Shown: piece by piece, positions 17,984 to 26,074 of the stretch
Position numbering within the stretch: the first letter of the stretch is position 1
Layout: each line of letters starts with the position of its first letter
Source of the DNA: Nocardia concava NBRC 100430
GTDB lineage: Bacteria > Actinomycetota > Actinomycetes > Mycobacteriales > Mycobacteriaceae
NCBI RefSeq assembly: GCF_000308815.1
Contig: NZ_BAFX01000086.1
Span: 78,138-142,137, forward strand
Direction of reading: 5' to 3'
Length of the DNA: 64,000 nt
The notes under the pieces: generated by a model
What the model saw: the letters and a program-made list of their open reading frames with translations, nothing else
Told to the model about the DNA's origin: nothing
The model's database searches: none
Program-made: the position numbers and the translations under genes

Positions 17984-18898
17984 TTACCGGTCGGCACGCT
18001 TGCCGTGGGCGCGATCGACCCGGCCGGCGAGGAAGTCGAAGATCCAGAACAGGATCAGGCCGACCAGTGAGGACAGCAGCAGGGCGGTCAGCAGTTCCTC
18101 GGTGGCGAGGCGCTGACGGTAGACATCGATCATGCGGCCGATGCCGGGTTCACCCTGGCGGAAGAAGAAGTCGGCGACGATGGAGCCGATCACGGCCATG
18201 CCCGCCGAGATCTTGAAGCCGGAGATCATGGCCGGAAGCGCCGCGGGCAACTGCAGTTTCAGCAGCCGCTGCCAGCGGTTCGCGCCGTGCAGCGTGAACA
18301 GGTCGTGTTCGGAGGCCTGCACGGATTTGAGGCCGAAGAGGGTATTGGTGATGACCGGGAACAGCGACACCATGACGCATACGATGACGCGGCTGCCGAA
18401 CTCGTAACCGAACCAGAAGCCGAACAGCGGGACCACGGCCAGCACCGGAATCGTCTGCAGGATAACGGCATACGGGTAAAGCGAGTATTCGGCCCAGCGG
18501 GCCTGGCTCATGATCACCGCGAACGCGACACCGGCGACGATGGCGATGGTGAGGCCGACGAGTGCGATCTGTACCGTCGCGCCGAGGGCCGAGAGGATCT
18601 CGGTGCGGGTGGCGGCGTCGAGCAGGCCCTTGGAGATCACCGATTCCGGTGGTGGGAGCAGGAATCGGGATTGCTGCGGGATGAGGAAGTGGCTGGCGAT
18701 CGTCCAGGCGGCCATGACCAGGAGGAAGACGAGCGCGGGGGCGAAGACTCGGACGGGGGCGATCGCGAAGGGCCAGCGGGGTTTCCAAGGAGTGCGCGGT
18801 GGTCGCGCGGTCGCCTCGGAGGTCCCGGAAGCATCGGACGCAGCGGCGGTGCGCTCGCTCGCGGCGGCGATGGCGTTGTTGACGGCGGCGGCGGTCAT
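17984..18898 (-). CDS. ABC transporter permease (nitrate/taurine/pyrimidine type)
   Basis: This is a membrane component of 304 residues, SsuC/ThiX-like, with about six helices. It has an EAA-type loop (ASEHDLFTLHGANRWQRLLK, continuing into LQLPAALPAMISG) that contacts the ATPase. The first 45 residues are Ala/Ser/Thr-rich and cytoplasmic. Its start overlaps the ATPase stop by four bases, and the binding protein follows after 46 bp. The three together make a complete importer. Confidence 0.92.
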   Translation of the reverse strand: MTAAAVNNAIAAASERTAAASDASGTSEATARPPRTPWKPRWPFAIAPVRVFAPALVFLLVMAAWTIASHFLIPQQSRFLLPPPESVISKGLLDAATRTEILSALGATVQIALVGLTIAIVAGVAFAVIMSQARWAEYSLYPYAVILQTIPVLAVVPLFGFWFGYEFGSRVIVCVMVSLFPVITNTLFGLKSVQASEHDLFTLHGANRWQRLLKLQLPAALPAMISGFKISAGMAVIGSIVADFFFRQGEPGIGRMIDVYRQRLATEELLTALLLSSLVGLILFWIFDFLAGRVDRAHGKRADR

Positions 18899-19794
18899 GC
18901 GGCCCTCCCTCGGGTCTGTACGGTTCCGCGTTCGGCGTCGTGCAGTGCTGCCGAGACCTCCGCGGCGATGGCCCCGAATTCGGGCGTGTATCGCGATTCC
19001 GGTTTCCGCGGAAAGTCCAGTGGTACAGCGATATCCGCCGCCACCCGGCCCGGCCTCCCGGTGAGCACGACCACGCGGGTGGACATGAACACCGCCTCGG
19101 CCACCGAGTGCGTGACGAACACGCCGGTGAAACCCGAACGCCGGTAGAGCCCGCTCACCTCCTCGTTGAGCCGCTGCCGGGTGATCTCGTCGAGCGCGCC
19201 GAACGGCTCGTCGAAGAGGAACAGTTCCGGCGCCCCGGTCAGCGCCCGCGCGATGGAGGTGCGCATGCGCATACCGCCGGAAAGCTGTGCGGGCTTGTGG
19301 TTCTCGAACCCGGTCAGCCCGACCAGCTCCAGCGCCTCACGCGCCGCCGCCCGCCGCGTCGCCTTGTCGGTGCCCGCGAGTTCGGCGGGCAGTTCGATAT
19401 TGCGCAGTACCGAGCGCCACGGCAGCAGGGTCGCCTCCTGGAACACGTAGCCGACCTTGCGGGTGGCGACGGAAACCGTTCCGCCGGTGGGCTTCTCGAA
19501 CCCGGCCGCCAGGCGCAGCAGGGTGGACTTGCCGCACCCGGAGGGCCCGACCAGGGAGACGAACTCGCCCGGCCGGATGTCGATGTCGATGCCCTCGAGC
19601 GCGTGGGTGCCGTTCTCGAAGGTCAGGCCGACATCGCGGAAGCCCAGGGCCGTATCGCTATCACTCGAGGTGTCGGCGCCGGTGTATACATTGCCGCTCC
19701 CGGCGGCCACTGCGTTCCGGTCCGGGATCCCGTCCGGAAGCCCGTCCGAGCCTTGGCCTTTGGCGGCGTTTGAAGCGGTGGTGCGCATGTCCAC
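18895..19794 (-). CDS. ABC transporter ATP-binding protein (nitrate/taurine/pyrimidine type)
   Basis: This is the cytoplasmic ATPase of the importer, 299 residues. Walker A is GPSGCGKST, the Q-loop is VFQEATLLPW, the signature is LSGGMRMR, Walker B is LFLFDEPFGALDE, and the switch His is in VTHSVAEA. About 45 extra residues precede the ABC domain. The start is uncertain: GTG at 19794 and ATG at 19788 are both in frame and neither has a good ribosome-binding site. A TTCGTATACGAT palindromic box lies at 19847-19858, just upstream. This suggests the ABC genes have their own GntR-controlled promoter inside the larger gene run. Confidence 0.93.
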   Translation of the reverse strand: MDMRTTASNAAKGQGSDGLPDGIPDRNAVAAGSGNVYTGADTSSDSDTALGFRDVGLTFENGTHALEGIDIDIRPGEFVSLVGPSGCGKSTLLRLAAGFEKPTGGTVSVATRKVGYVFQEATLLPWRSVLRNIELPAELAGTDKATRRAAAREALELVGLTGFENHKPAQLSGGMRMRTSIARALTGAPELFLFDEPFGALDEITRQRLNEEVSGLYRRSGFTGVFVTHSVAEAVFMSTRVVVLTGRPGRVAADIAVPLDFPRKPESRYTPEFGAIAAEVSAALHDAERGTVQTRGRAA

Positions 19795-19846
19795 AGTTCT
19801 ATCGGCGGATCATTGCCGGGTGCGGTCCGCGCGATTACGCGTGTGT

Positions 19847-19858
19847 TTCGTATACGAT
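19847..19858 (-). promoter_or_regulatory. GntR box A, upstream of the ABC transporter genes
   Basis: Read on the minus strand this is ATCGTATACGAA, a full palindrome except at the ends. It is one base different from boxes B and D near the GntR gene. It lies in the 63-bp gap between the amidohydrolase stop and the ATPase start. Confidence 0.6.
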
Positions 19859-21057
19859 CAGTTGGCGAGCAGGCGGCCGTCACGGGCCACCACCCGGCCG
19901 CGCTTGACCACCAGTGCGCGCGGCGGCACGGACACCACTGCGGCAGCGGGTGTTTCGGCGTGCACGGTGAACAGGTCGGCGCTCTTACCCACCGCGAGTC
20001 CGTAGTCGGCGATCCCCAGAACCGATGCGCCGCCGTAGGTTCCGGCAGCCAGTGCCAGCTCTATCTCCTCGTCCGCGACCAGCCGATCCCGGAAGGACAC
20101 CTGCATGATCCGGCGCAGCATGTCGCCGTCACCGTAGGGGGTCCACAGGTCGCGGATGCCGTCATTGCCGAACGCCAGTCCGGCTCCGGCCGCGTGCATG
20201 GTGCGGACCGGGACGACGGGTGCGTCACCCACGGCGCAGGTGACCATGGAAACGCCTGCTTCCGCGAGGCTTTCGGCGATCCGCCGCTGCTCGTCGGGCG
20301 CCAGCTCGCCCATGGCGTACGCGTGGCTGATGGTCACCCGCCCGGCCAGCCCGGTCGCCTTGGTGCGGGCCACGATCAGGTCGTACTGCCAGGCGCCGAG
20401 CGCGCCCCGGTCGTGCAGATGGATATCGATGCGCGCGCCGTACTTCTCGGCGAGACCGAAGATCAAATCCAGCTGACCGACCGGATCACCGTCGTAGCCG
20501 GCGGGATCCAGGCCGCCGATGGCCTCGACGCCCTCGGCCAGCGCGGCTTCCAGGAGTTTGTCCGTGCCGGGGCGGGTCAGCAGGCCGCCCTGGGGGAAGG
20601 CCACGAGTTGCACGTCCACCCGGTCCGCGTGCCGGGCCGCGGCCGCCCGGACGGCCTCGACGCCGCGCAGGCCCACCTCGGGATCGATGTCGATGTGGCT
20701 GCGGACGTGCGCGGTACCGCCGGAAACCATGGCCGCCAGCAGGTTCGACGCGTAGTCGGCGCTGGGCAGTCCCAGCTCGTCGCGGCGGCCCTCGCCGTTG
20801 GCGATGCGGCCGGACAGGGTGCGGCCGCCGGTATTGGGGACCCAGGGTCCGCCGAACATGGTCTTGTCGAGGTGGCAGTGGGAGTCGACCAGGCCCGGAA
20901 GCACCAGCGCCCCGGCCAGATCCACGGTTTCGACGCCGTCGGCGGCCAGGTCGGGGCCGATGGCGGCGATGCGGCCGTCACGAATGAGGATGTCGGCCAC
21001 CGCGAGCGGGGCTCCGGGAGTCCACGGCCGTCCGCCGCGCAGCAAGAGATCGTTCAT
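19858..21057 (-). CDS. Cytosine-deaminase-like amidohydrolase
   Basis: This is a metal-dependent amidohydrolase of the CodA/AtzC type, 399 residues. The metal ligands are complete. They are HxH in LVDSHCHLDK (His60, His62), His213 in DIHLHD, His245 in TISHAYAMG, and Asp299 in AFGNDGIRD. The segment VDVQLVAFPQGGLL is the strongly conserved CodA-like stretch. It lies between the TauE-like permease and the ABC transporter in one direction. With these it probably deaminates or opens an imported ring or amide compound. The exact substrate is unknown. Confidence 0.9.
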   Translation of the reverse strand: MNDLLLRGGRPWTPGAPLAVADILIRDGRIAAIGPDLAADGVETVDLAGALVLPGLVDSHCHLDKTMFGGPWVPNTGGRTLSGRIANGEGRRDELGLPSADYASNLLAAMVSGGTAHVRSHIDIDPEVGLRGVEAVRAAAARHADRVDVQLVAFPQGGLLTRPGTDKLLEAALAEGVEAIGGLDPAGYDGDPVGQLDLIFGLAEKYGARIDIHLHDRGALGAWQYDLIVARTKATGLAGRVTISHAYAMGELAPDEQRRIAESLAEAGVSMVTCAVGDAPVVPVRTMHAAGAGLAFGNDGIRDLWTPYGDGDMLRRIMQVSFRDRLVADEEIELALAAGTYGGASVLGIADYGLAVGKSADLFTVHAETPAAAVVSVPPRALVVKRGRVVARDGRLLAN

Positions 21058-21109
21058 GGGTACACCACCTGTGTCGGAGAAGAGAGCTGTGTCAAAGAGA
21101 TAGAGAGCG

Positions 21110-21853
21110 CTAGGACAGCAACATCGCGGTTCCGGCGCCGACGCCGAACACGATCACCACGGCCCGGAAGGCACCCGGCCGCAGCCGATCCGCCAAGCGC
21201 GCACCGGCCACGCCACCGAGCAGGCAGGCCGGTGCCAGGACGGCGACCGCCCACCACTGCACCGGCCCGAACAGCGCGACCGCCACCACCGCCGTGGTCG
21301 AGACCGTGAGCGTGAGCAGGCTTTTCAGTCCGTTGAGCCGGGTGATCGAGGCATCGATGCCCAGGGCCAGCGCGGTCAGCAGCACGATTCCCATGCCGCC
21401 GTTGAAGTACGCGCCGTACGCCGCGCCGAGGAACACCCCCGCGAACAACCGCAGCCGCGAATCCCCGCCGTGCGCCGCGAGCTTGCGCGAGACCGCGGGC
21501 TGTGCCGCGAAAAGGGCGGTGGCCGCCAGGATCAGGTACGGCACCAGGGCCGCGAACACCTTGGGCGGTGCGGCCAGCAGCGCGATCACGCCGCCGGTCG
21601 CACCCGCCACCCCGGTGATCACCAATCCGGGTACCAGCGGCCGATGTTCGTCGAGACGTTTGCGCAGTGCGGCGGCCCCACCGAGATAGCCGGGCCAGAC
21701 GGACACCGAGTTGGTGACGGTCGCCGTCACCGGCGGCAGGCCCGTGGCGAGCAGGGCCGGGAACGACAGCAGACTGCCGCCCCCGGCGATGGCATTGCAC
21801 ACGCCCGCCCCGAAACCGGCGGCGAACAAGAGCACTAGATGTGCGGGATCCAT
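21110..21853 (-). CDS. TauE/SafE-family membrane transporter
   Basis: This is an inner-membrane protein of 247 residues with about eight helices and the duplicated TauE/SafE architecture. Each half carries a Gly-rich start (LLFAAGFGAGVCNAIAGGGS and later LNGLKSLLTLTVSTTA). Relatives export or import sulfite, sulfoacetate or small organic anions. It is the first gene of the minus-strand run, divergent from the GntR regulator with a 193-bp spacer that holds two GTAT(A/G)C boxes. It may export a product of the pathway, but this is inference. Confidence 0.85.
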   Translation of the reverse strand: MDPAHLVLLFAAGFGAGVCNAIAGGGSLLSFPALLATGLPPVTATVTNSVSVWPGYLGGAAALRKRLDEHRPLVPGLVITGVAGATGGVIALLAAPPKVFAALVPYLILAATALFAAQPAVSRKLAAHGGDSRLRLFAGVFLGAAYGAYFNGGMGIVLLTALALGIDASITRLNGLKSLLTLTVSTTAVVAVALFGPVQWWAVAVLAPACLLGGVAGARLADRLRPGAFRAVVIVFGVGAGTAMLLS

Positions 21854-21880
21854 GGATTCCTTCCGGACAGAATGGCCGCA

Positions 21881-21892
21881 TCGTATACAAAC
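21881..21892 (+). promoter_or_regulatory. GntR box B, upstream of TauE-like gene
   Basis: ATCGTATACAAA lies 28 bp upstream of the TauE-like start. It matches box D at 11 of 12 bases and box A (read on its own strand) at 11 of 12. Confidence 0.6.
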
Positions 21893-21995
21893 CCCCGCAG
21901 ATCAGCGACCTGAAGACGTTGCACCACAGCCGGACCCGCGAATGGGGTGGCTGTGCAGTAGATTTGCGGCATCCCGTCGGCCGAGGCCACGATGG

Positions 21996-22007
21996 ATCGT
22001 ATGCAAA
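21996..22007 (+). promoter_or_regulatory. GntR box C, upstream of the gntR gene
   Basis: ATCGTATGCAAA lies 40 bp upstream of the regulator's start, one base different from box B. Its position suggests autoregulation. Confidence 0.55.
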
Positions 22008-22046
22008 CCAGTCCCGTGTTTTCCCAGATCCGCAGATGAGGCAGCA

Positions 22047-22733
22047 GTGACCAGCACCGCCGGCCGCATGACACCGCAACAGCTGTGTCGCGCCATTCGT
22101 GAAGACATCATTCGCGGCGCGTACGCCCCCGGGCAGCGTCTCACCGAGGATGCGCTCGCGGAGAGCTACGGGGTATCCCGGGTTCCCGTCCGGGAGGCAC
22201 TGCGCACCTTGGAAGCCGAGGGTTTCGCCTCGTCACGCCCGTACGCCGGGGTCTTCGTGGCCGAACTCACCGAGGAGGAGGCGGCCGATCTGCTCGAGAT
22301 CCGCGCCCGCCTGGAACCCCTGTGCGCGTCCCGCGCCGCGGCCCGCCGCACCCCCGAACAACTCGGCCGCCTCAAGGAACTCACCGCCCTCGGCCAGGAC
22401 GCCGTCCGCGCCGGCCGCCTCGACGAACTGGCCCGCCTCAACAGCCGCTTCCACGAGGTACTCGCCGAGGCGTCGGGCAGCACCCTGCTCGCCCAACTGA
22501 TCATGCAGCTGAGCTGGAAGATCGCCTGGGTCTACTCGGTCGAACTCCCCCGCCGCGCCGGTGATTCCTGGCGCGAACACGAAGAGATCTGCGCCGCACT
22601 GGAAGCAGGCAACCCCGACCGCGCCGCCGAGGTGGTGAGCACCCACATCGCCCACGCCGCGTCGGCCTACCGCTTCCGCCAGCGCACGGAAGACCCTGCG
22701 CGACAGCCAGGTTCGGCCTCCCGCGCTTCGTAA
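22047..22733 (+). CDS. GntR family regulator, FCD subfamily
   Basis: This is a DNA-binding regulator of 228 residues. The winged helix is in ALAESYGVSRVPVREALRTL. The C-terminal FCD domain has the metal/ligand pattern around LNSRFHEVL and SWREHEEICAAL. The GTG at 22047 has GAGG eight bases upstream; an ATG at 22068 is possible. It is divergent from TauE and followed by the second amidohydrolase. Boxes of the form ATCGTAT(A/G)C(A/G)AA stand before this gene, TauE, the ABC operon and the second amidohydrolase. It is therefore the likely regulator of the whole uptake/hydrolysis cluster. Confidence 0.9.
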   Translation: MTSTAGRMTPQQLCRAIREDIIRGAYAPGQRLTEDALAESYGVSRVPVREALRTLEAEGFASSRPYAGVFVAELTEEEAADLLEIRARLEPLCASRAAARRTPEQLGRLKELTALGQDAVRAGRLDELARLNSRFHEVLAEASGSTLLAQLIMQLSWKIAWVYSVELPRRAGDSWREHEEICAALEAGNPDRAAEVVSTHIAHAASAYRFRQRTEDPARQPGSASRAS

Positions 22734-22773
22734 CATCCGCGCAGCAATTGCGGTTCGGCGACGAAACATCTCC

Positions 22774-22785
22774 CTCGTATACAAA
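22774..22785 (+). promoter_or_regulatory. GntR box D, upstream of second amidohydrolase
   Basis: CTCGTATACAAA ends 29 bp before the amidohydrolase start. Eleven of twelve bases match box B. Confidence 0.6.
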
Positions 22786-22814
22786 CGGAATCACTTCGTG
22801 TCGGGGAGGTAGCC

Positions 22815-24134
22815 ATGACGGATTTGTTGCCGGAGACGGTCGACCCGGAGTCACCGGAAATACCGGAGCCACCGCAAACGGTCGATCTGGTGCTGCGCGC
22901 CGCCCGGATCGCGGATAACGCGGAACTGGTGGACATCGCGATCACCAACGGCGTCATCACCGCAATCAGATCCAACGTCGCCACACCCGGCACCGAGGAG
23001 ATCGACTGCGCCGGACGCGTAGTCATCCCCGGCCTGATCGAATCCCACGTCCACCTGGACAAGGCACTCCTAGACGCCGAGAAATCCAATCCGGACGGCA
23101 CCCTGGCCGGCGCCATCAGCGTCACCGCCGAACTCAAACGAGGCTTCACCGTAGCCTCCATCCGCGACCGAGCCCGCCGCGTCCTCGACATGGCGATCAG
23201 CAACGGCACCACCGTGATCCGGGCACACCCCGACGTCGATCCGATCGTCGGACTGCGCGGGGTGACAGCCCTACTCGACCTCCGCGAGGAATACCGCGAA
23301 CGGCTCGATCTGCAGATCGTCGCGTTTCCCCAGGAAGGCATCCTCCAAGCCCCCGGCACCATCGACCTCCTCCGCGAAAGCCTGTACGCGGGAGCCGATG
23401 TACTCGGCGGCTGCGCCTACAACGAACGCACCATCGAAGACTGCCACCGCCACGTCGACCTGATCTTCGACCTGGCCGCAGAGTTCAACGTCCCCCTGGA
23501 CATCCACGCCGACTTCGCCGACGACGCCAGCGATCCCCGATACGCCATGGCGGATTACATCGCCGCGGTCACCGAACGCACCGGACGCCAGGGCCGAGTC
23601 ACACTCGGGCACATGACTTCCCTGGCCGGGCGGGCACCCGCCGACCGTGCGCGGACAATCGAACGACTGGCCGCGGCCGGGATCTCCGTGGTGCCGTTGC
23701 CTGCTACCGATATGCACCTCGGCGGACGATCCGACAGCACCAACGTGCGGCGGGGCATCGCACCGATCCGGGAGCTGTGGGAGGCGGGAATCACGACCGC
23801 GTACTCGTCCAACAACATTCGGAATGCATTCACGCCGTATGGGAATGCGGACATGTTGGATGTCGGGTTGTTCCTTGCTCAGACCGCGCATTTGTCGGGC
23901 CCGGAGGACATGAACCGGGTGCTGGCGATGGCCACGACCGAGGCGGCGCGAACCATCGGGATTGCTGATCGGTACGGAATCCGGGTCGGAGCTGCCGCGG
24001 ACCTCGTGGTCCTGTCGACATATCGGCTCGCGGACGCATTACTGGACCGCCCCGATCGGAACTATGTGTTCAAAGCAGGCCGTCTCGCCGCTCGAACTAT
24101 CCGCACCCATGAAGTCGTAAAGACGAAAAGATAA
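22815..24134 (+). CDS. Cytosine-deaminase-like amidohydrolase lacking the catalytic Asp
   Basis: This is an amidohydrolase-superfamily protein of 439 residues, with a ribosome-binding site (GGGAGG) in place and a 25-residue Pro/Glu-rich N-terminal extension. HxH is in LIESHVHLDK (His78, His80), the third His in LDIHADF and the fourth in LGHMTS. LQIVAFPQEGIL is the CodA-like stretch. The Asp expected after strand 8 is missing: the segment AYSSNNIRNAF replaces AFGNDGIRD of the paralogue at 19858-21057, putting Asn333 at the position of Asp299. The frame is intact and codon use is normal, so this is not a pseudogene. It may use altered chemistry or have a different role in the cluster. Confidence 0.87.
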   Translation: MTDLLPETVDPESPEIPEPPQTVDLVLRAARIADNAELVDIAITNGVITAIRSNVATPGTEEIDCAGRVVIPGLIESHVHLDKALLDAEKSNPDGTLAGAISVTAELKRGFTVASIRDRARRVLDMAISNGTTVIRAHPDVDPIVGLRGVTALLDLREEYRERLDLQIVAFPQEGILQAPGTIDLLRESLYAGADVLGGCAYNERTIEDCHRHVDLIFDLAAEFNVPLDIHADFADDASDPRYAMADYIAAVTERTGRQGRVTLGHMTSLAGRAPADRARTIERLAAAGISVVPLPATDMHLGGRSDSTNVRRGIAPIRELWEAGITTAYSSNNIRNAFTPYGNADMLDVGLFLAQTAHLSGPEDMNRVLAMATTEAARTIGIADRYGIRVGAAADLVVLSTYRLADALLDRPDRNYVFKAGRLAARTIRTHEVVKTKR

Positions 24135-24599
24135 AAAGACGCCTGGAGAAGGGAGAGGAGGGGGCTGGGTTGGGCACCTTGGTGGCGGCACCAGCCTCCT
24201 CGAGGCTCGGGCGCGCAGCGGCCCGGGGAAGAACACTCAAAGACGCCGCTAGGTGTCCGATTCGCCCGGTTCCTGTCATCGAGAGGCACATTTTGGAGGC
24301 GAGATTAGGGAGGAACCAGACAAAAGCCCTCAAGGATGTGCCGCTCGACGAACAGACGGGGTGGGAGGGGGCGGGCGGGGGGCTTGGAGGCCTGTGGAGT
24401 TGTCAATGAGCGCTGGTTCTCGACCCCTTTGGGTCTTGGTTCTTGTTGTTTTTTCCTAGAAGGTGATCCGTGCGGTCCGTGGGCTGGGATCGGCGGGTGG
24501 CGGCTCCCAACCCGGCGTCAGCCCAAGTCCGGCAGGGCAGGCGACGCAACCACACTTCCCCGTCCCTGCGCACGCCAGCGCGACAAGAGCAGCGGGGTC
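24135..24599. other. 465-bp non-coding stretch downstream of amidohydrolase and HNH genes
   Basis: Both flanking genes end here. The first bases are A-rich and the rest is GC-rich without a convincing open frame. A weak hairpin GACCC-CTTT-GGGTC (24422-24435) followed by a T-rich run to about 24455 could end plus-strand transcription. I see no insertion-sequence ends or direct repeats. Confidence 0.5.
24422..24455 (+). terminator. Possible weak terminator with T-rich tail
   Basis: A 5-bp stem (GACCC/GGGTC) with a CTTT loop is followed by a T-rich tail that includes six consecutive T. The stem is short and the site is nearly 290 bp after the amidohydrolase stop. Confidence 0.3.
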
Positions 24600-26051
24600 T
24601 CACGCAGCCGTTTGACCCCACTCCCGACAACTGGATTCGACAGCGTTGGCGACCAACTGCCCAACGTGATGCCTCTCGTTGACTCGAGCAACACCGTTCG
24701 GGTCCAACGCCTTCGGGGCAATCCAACCGATGCGTCCCCGATTCGGCGAACCCTTACCGAGCATCACCGTCCGCCACCCGTTGACGCTGTCGTTCACCAG
24801 CGCGTGGTGGTGATCGCAAACAAGAGCGAGGTTGTCCAGATCCGTCGGCCCACCCTTCACCCAGTCGGTGACGTGGTGCGCGGCGCACATATCCGCCGGA
24901 ACGTCGCAGCCGGGGAAGGTGCAACCCCGGTCGCGCGCCAGCAACCCGAGCCGCTGTCCCGAGCTGGCCAACCGCTGCCCGTAGCTCAGGTACAACGGAA
25001 TTCCCTTGTCGTCCAGGACCACAAGCACCGGCCGGGTCCCGCCCGCCATCTTCAGAGCCTCGTTGATCGACATCTGAACGCCGGAGGCGGTTGTCGCAAG
25101 ACCCGAGCCCCGCTCCAGATCGTTGAGGCTCATCGAGAGCGTGACCTGCACCGGCATCCCGCGATGCGAACCGAGCTTGCGCAAATCCAGCCCCGGCTGC
25201 AGCAAGGCGATGAACGCATCGTGCACCCGCTGCCCCGCATCACGACGATCCCGACGCGCGGCCGCATCCAACACCGATGACTCGATCGGCTTGTCGCTCA
25301 CACCCGGGCTGTCGACATCCTCGGTGTTGCACATACCCGGCCGGGCGTACTTGGCCAGGAACGCATCCAACAGCGCCCGCAGCTGCGGGGTCAGCCAGCC
25401 CTCGATCCAGCTCATCCCGTCAACTCCCGGACGCCCCACCAGGATTCCCCGGCGACGGCGGCGATCATCATCACTGATCACCGTCCCCTCGGGATCGAGG
25501 CGCGCCAGGATCTCGCGCCCCATCCGCGGCAGGTCATCGGGCCAGCCCTTCAGGCAGTAGTCCACCAGAATCCGCTCGGTCTCGACGCGCGCCTCGGCGG
25601 GAACATCGGTCGGCAGATGGGTCATGACGTCCACGATGTTGCGGACGTGATCACGTGAGATATCCCCCGCCTCAAAGGCTTCGGCGGTGGCTTCGAGCAC
25701 CGGCGGGGCCACATGCCCCGTCAGCTGCCGGAACTCGCCCACCTGCTTGGCAATCTTGATCCGCGTAGCGGCGTCATACCGCGACAGGTTCAGCGTGTGA
25801 CGCAAGAACGCCACCGGCGAACCGGCCCCGGAGGTTTCAGGCAGGGAACGATCCGACGCCTCGATGATCAGCTTGGACCCCAACGCCGAAAGCTGACGCT
25901 GGCACGTCTCCAACCGCTGCATCAACGCCACGACATCCTGATCGAAGAACAGCGTCAGATCACCATGACCAACACGGTCCACAATGGCCGCGACCGCGGC
26001 CTCCAATTCAGCGAGACCGCAGCTTTCGAATGTTTCCCCCTTCGAATTCAT
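24600..26051 (-). CDS. DUF222/HNH endonuclease protein (13E12 repeat type)
   Basis: The protein has 483 residues. A DUF222-like helical region fills the first two thirds. A C-terminal HNH nuclease domain follows: DRGCTFPGCDVPADMCAAHH, then VTDWVKGGPTDLDNLALVC, then DHHH. Zinc-type Cys residues and the His-Asn-His set are all present. This is the family of the multicopy 13E12-repeat proteins of M. tuberculosis, whose role is unknown. TAAAAT lies six bases before the ATG at 26051, suggesting a leaderless transcript. No partner open frame, integrase or terminal repeat accompanies it, so present mobility is not shown. Confidence 0.9.
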   Translation of the reverse strand: MNSKGETFESCGLAELEAAVAAIVDRVGHGDLTLFFDQDVVALMQRLETCQRQLSALGSKLIIEASDRSLPETSGAGSPVAFLRHTLNLSRYDAATRIKIAKQVGEFRQLTGHVAPPVLEATAEAFEAGDISRDHVRNIVDVMTHLPTDVPAEARVETERILVDYCLKGWPDDLPRMGREILARLDPEGTVISDDDRRRRRGILVGRPGVDGMSWIEGWLTPQLRALLDAFLAKYARPGMCNTEDVDSPGVSDKPIESSVLDAAARRDRRDAGQRVHDAFIALLQPGLDLRKLGSHRGMPVQVTLSMSLNDLERGSGLATTASGVQMSINEALKMAGGTRPVLVVLDDKGIPLYLSYGQRLASSGQRLGLLARDRGCTFPGCDVPADMCAAHHVTDWVKGGPTDLDNLALVCDHHHALVNDSVNGWRTVMLGKGSPNRGRIGWIAPKALDPNGVARVNERHHVGQLVANAVESSCREWGQTAA

Positions 26052-26074
26052 GCACCAATTTTACCGCCGCAAAT

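Noticed and set aside
24135..24599. A possible remnant of a mobile element downstream of the HNH gene.
   Set aside because: No terminal inverted repeats, target duplication or transposase fragments were visible.
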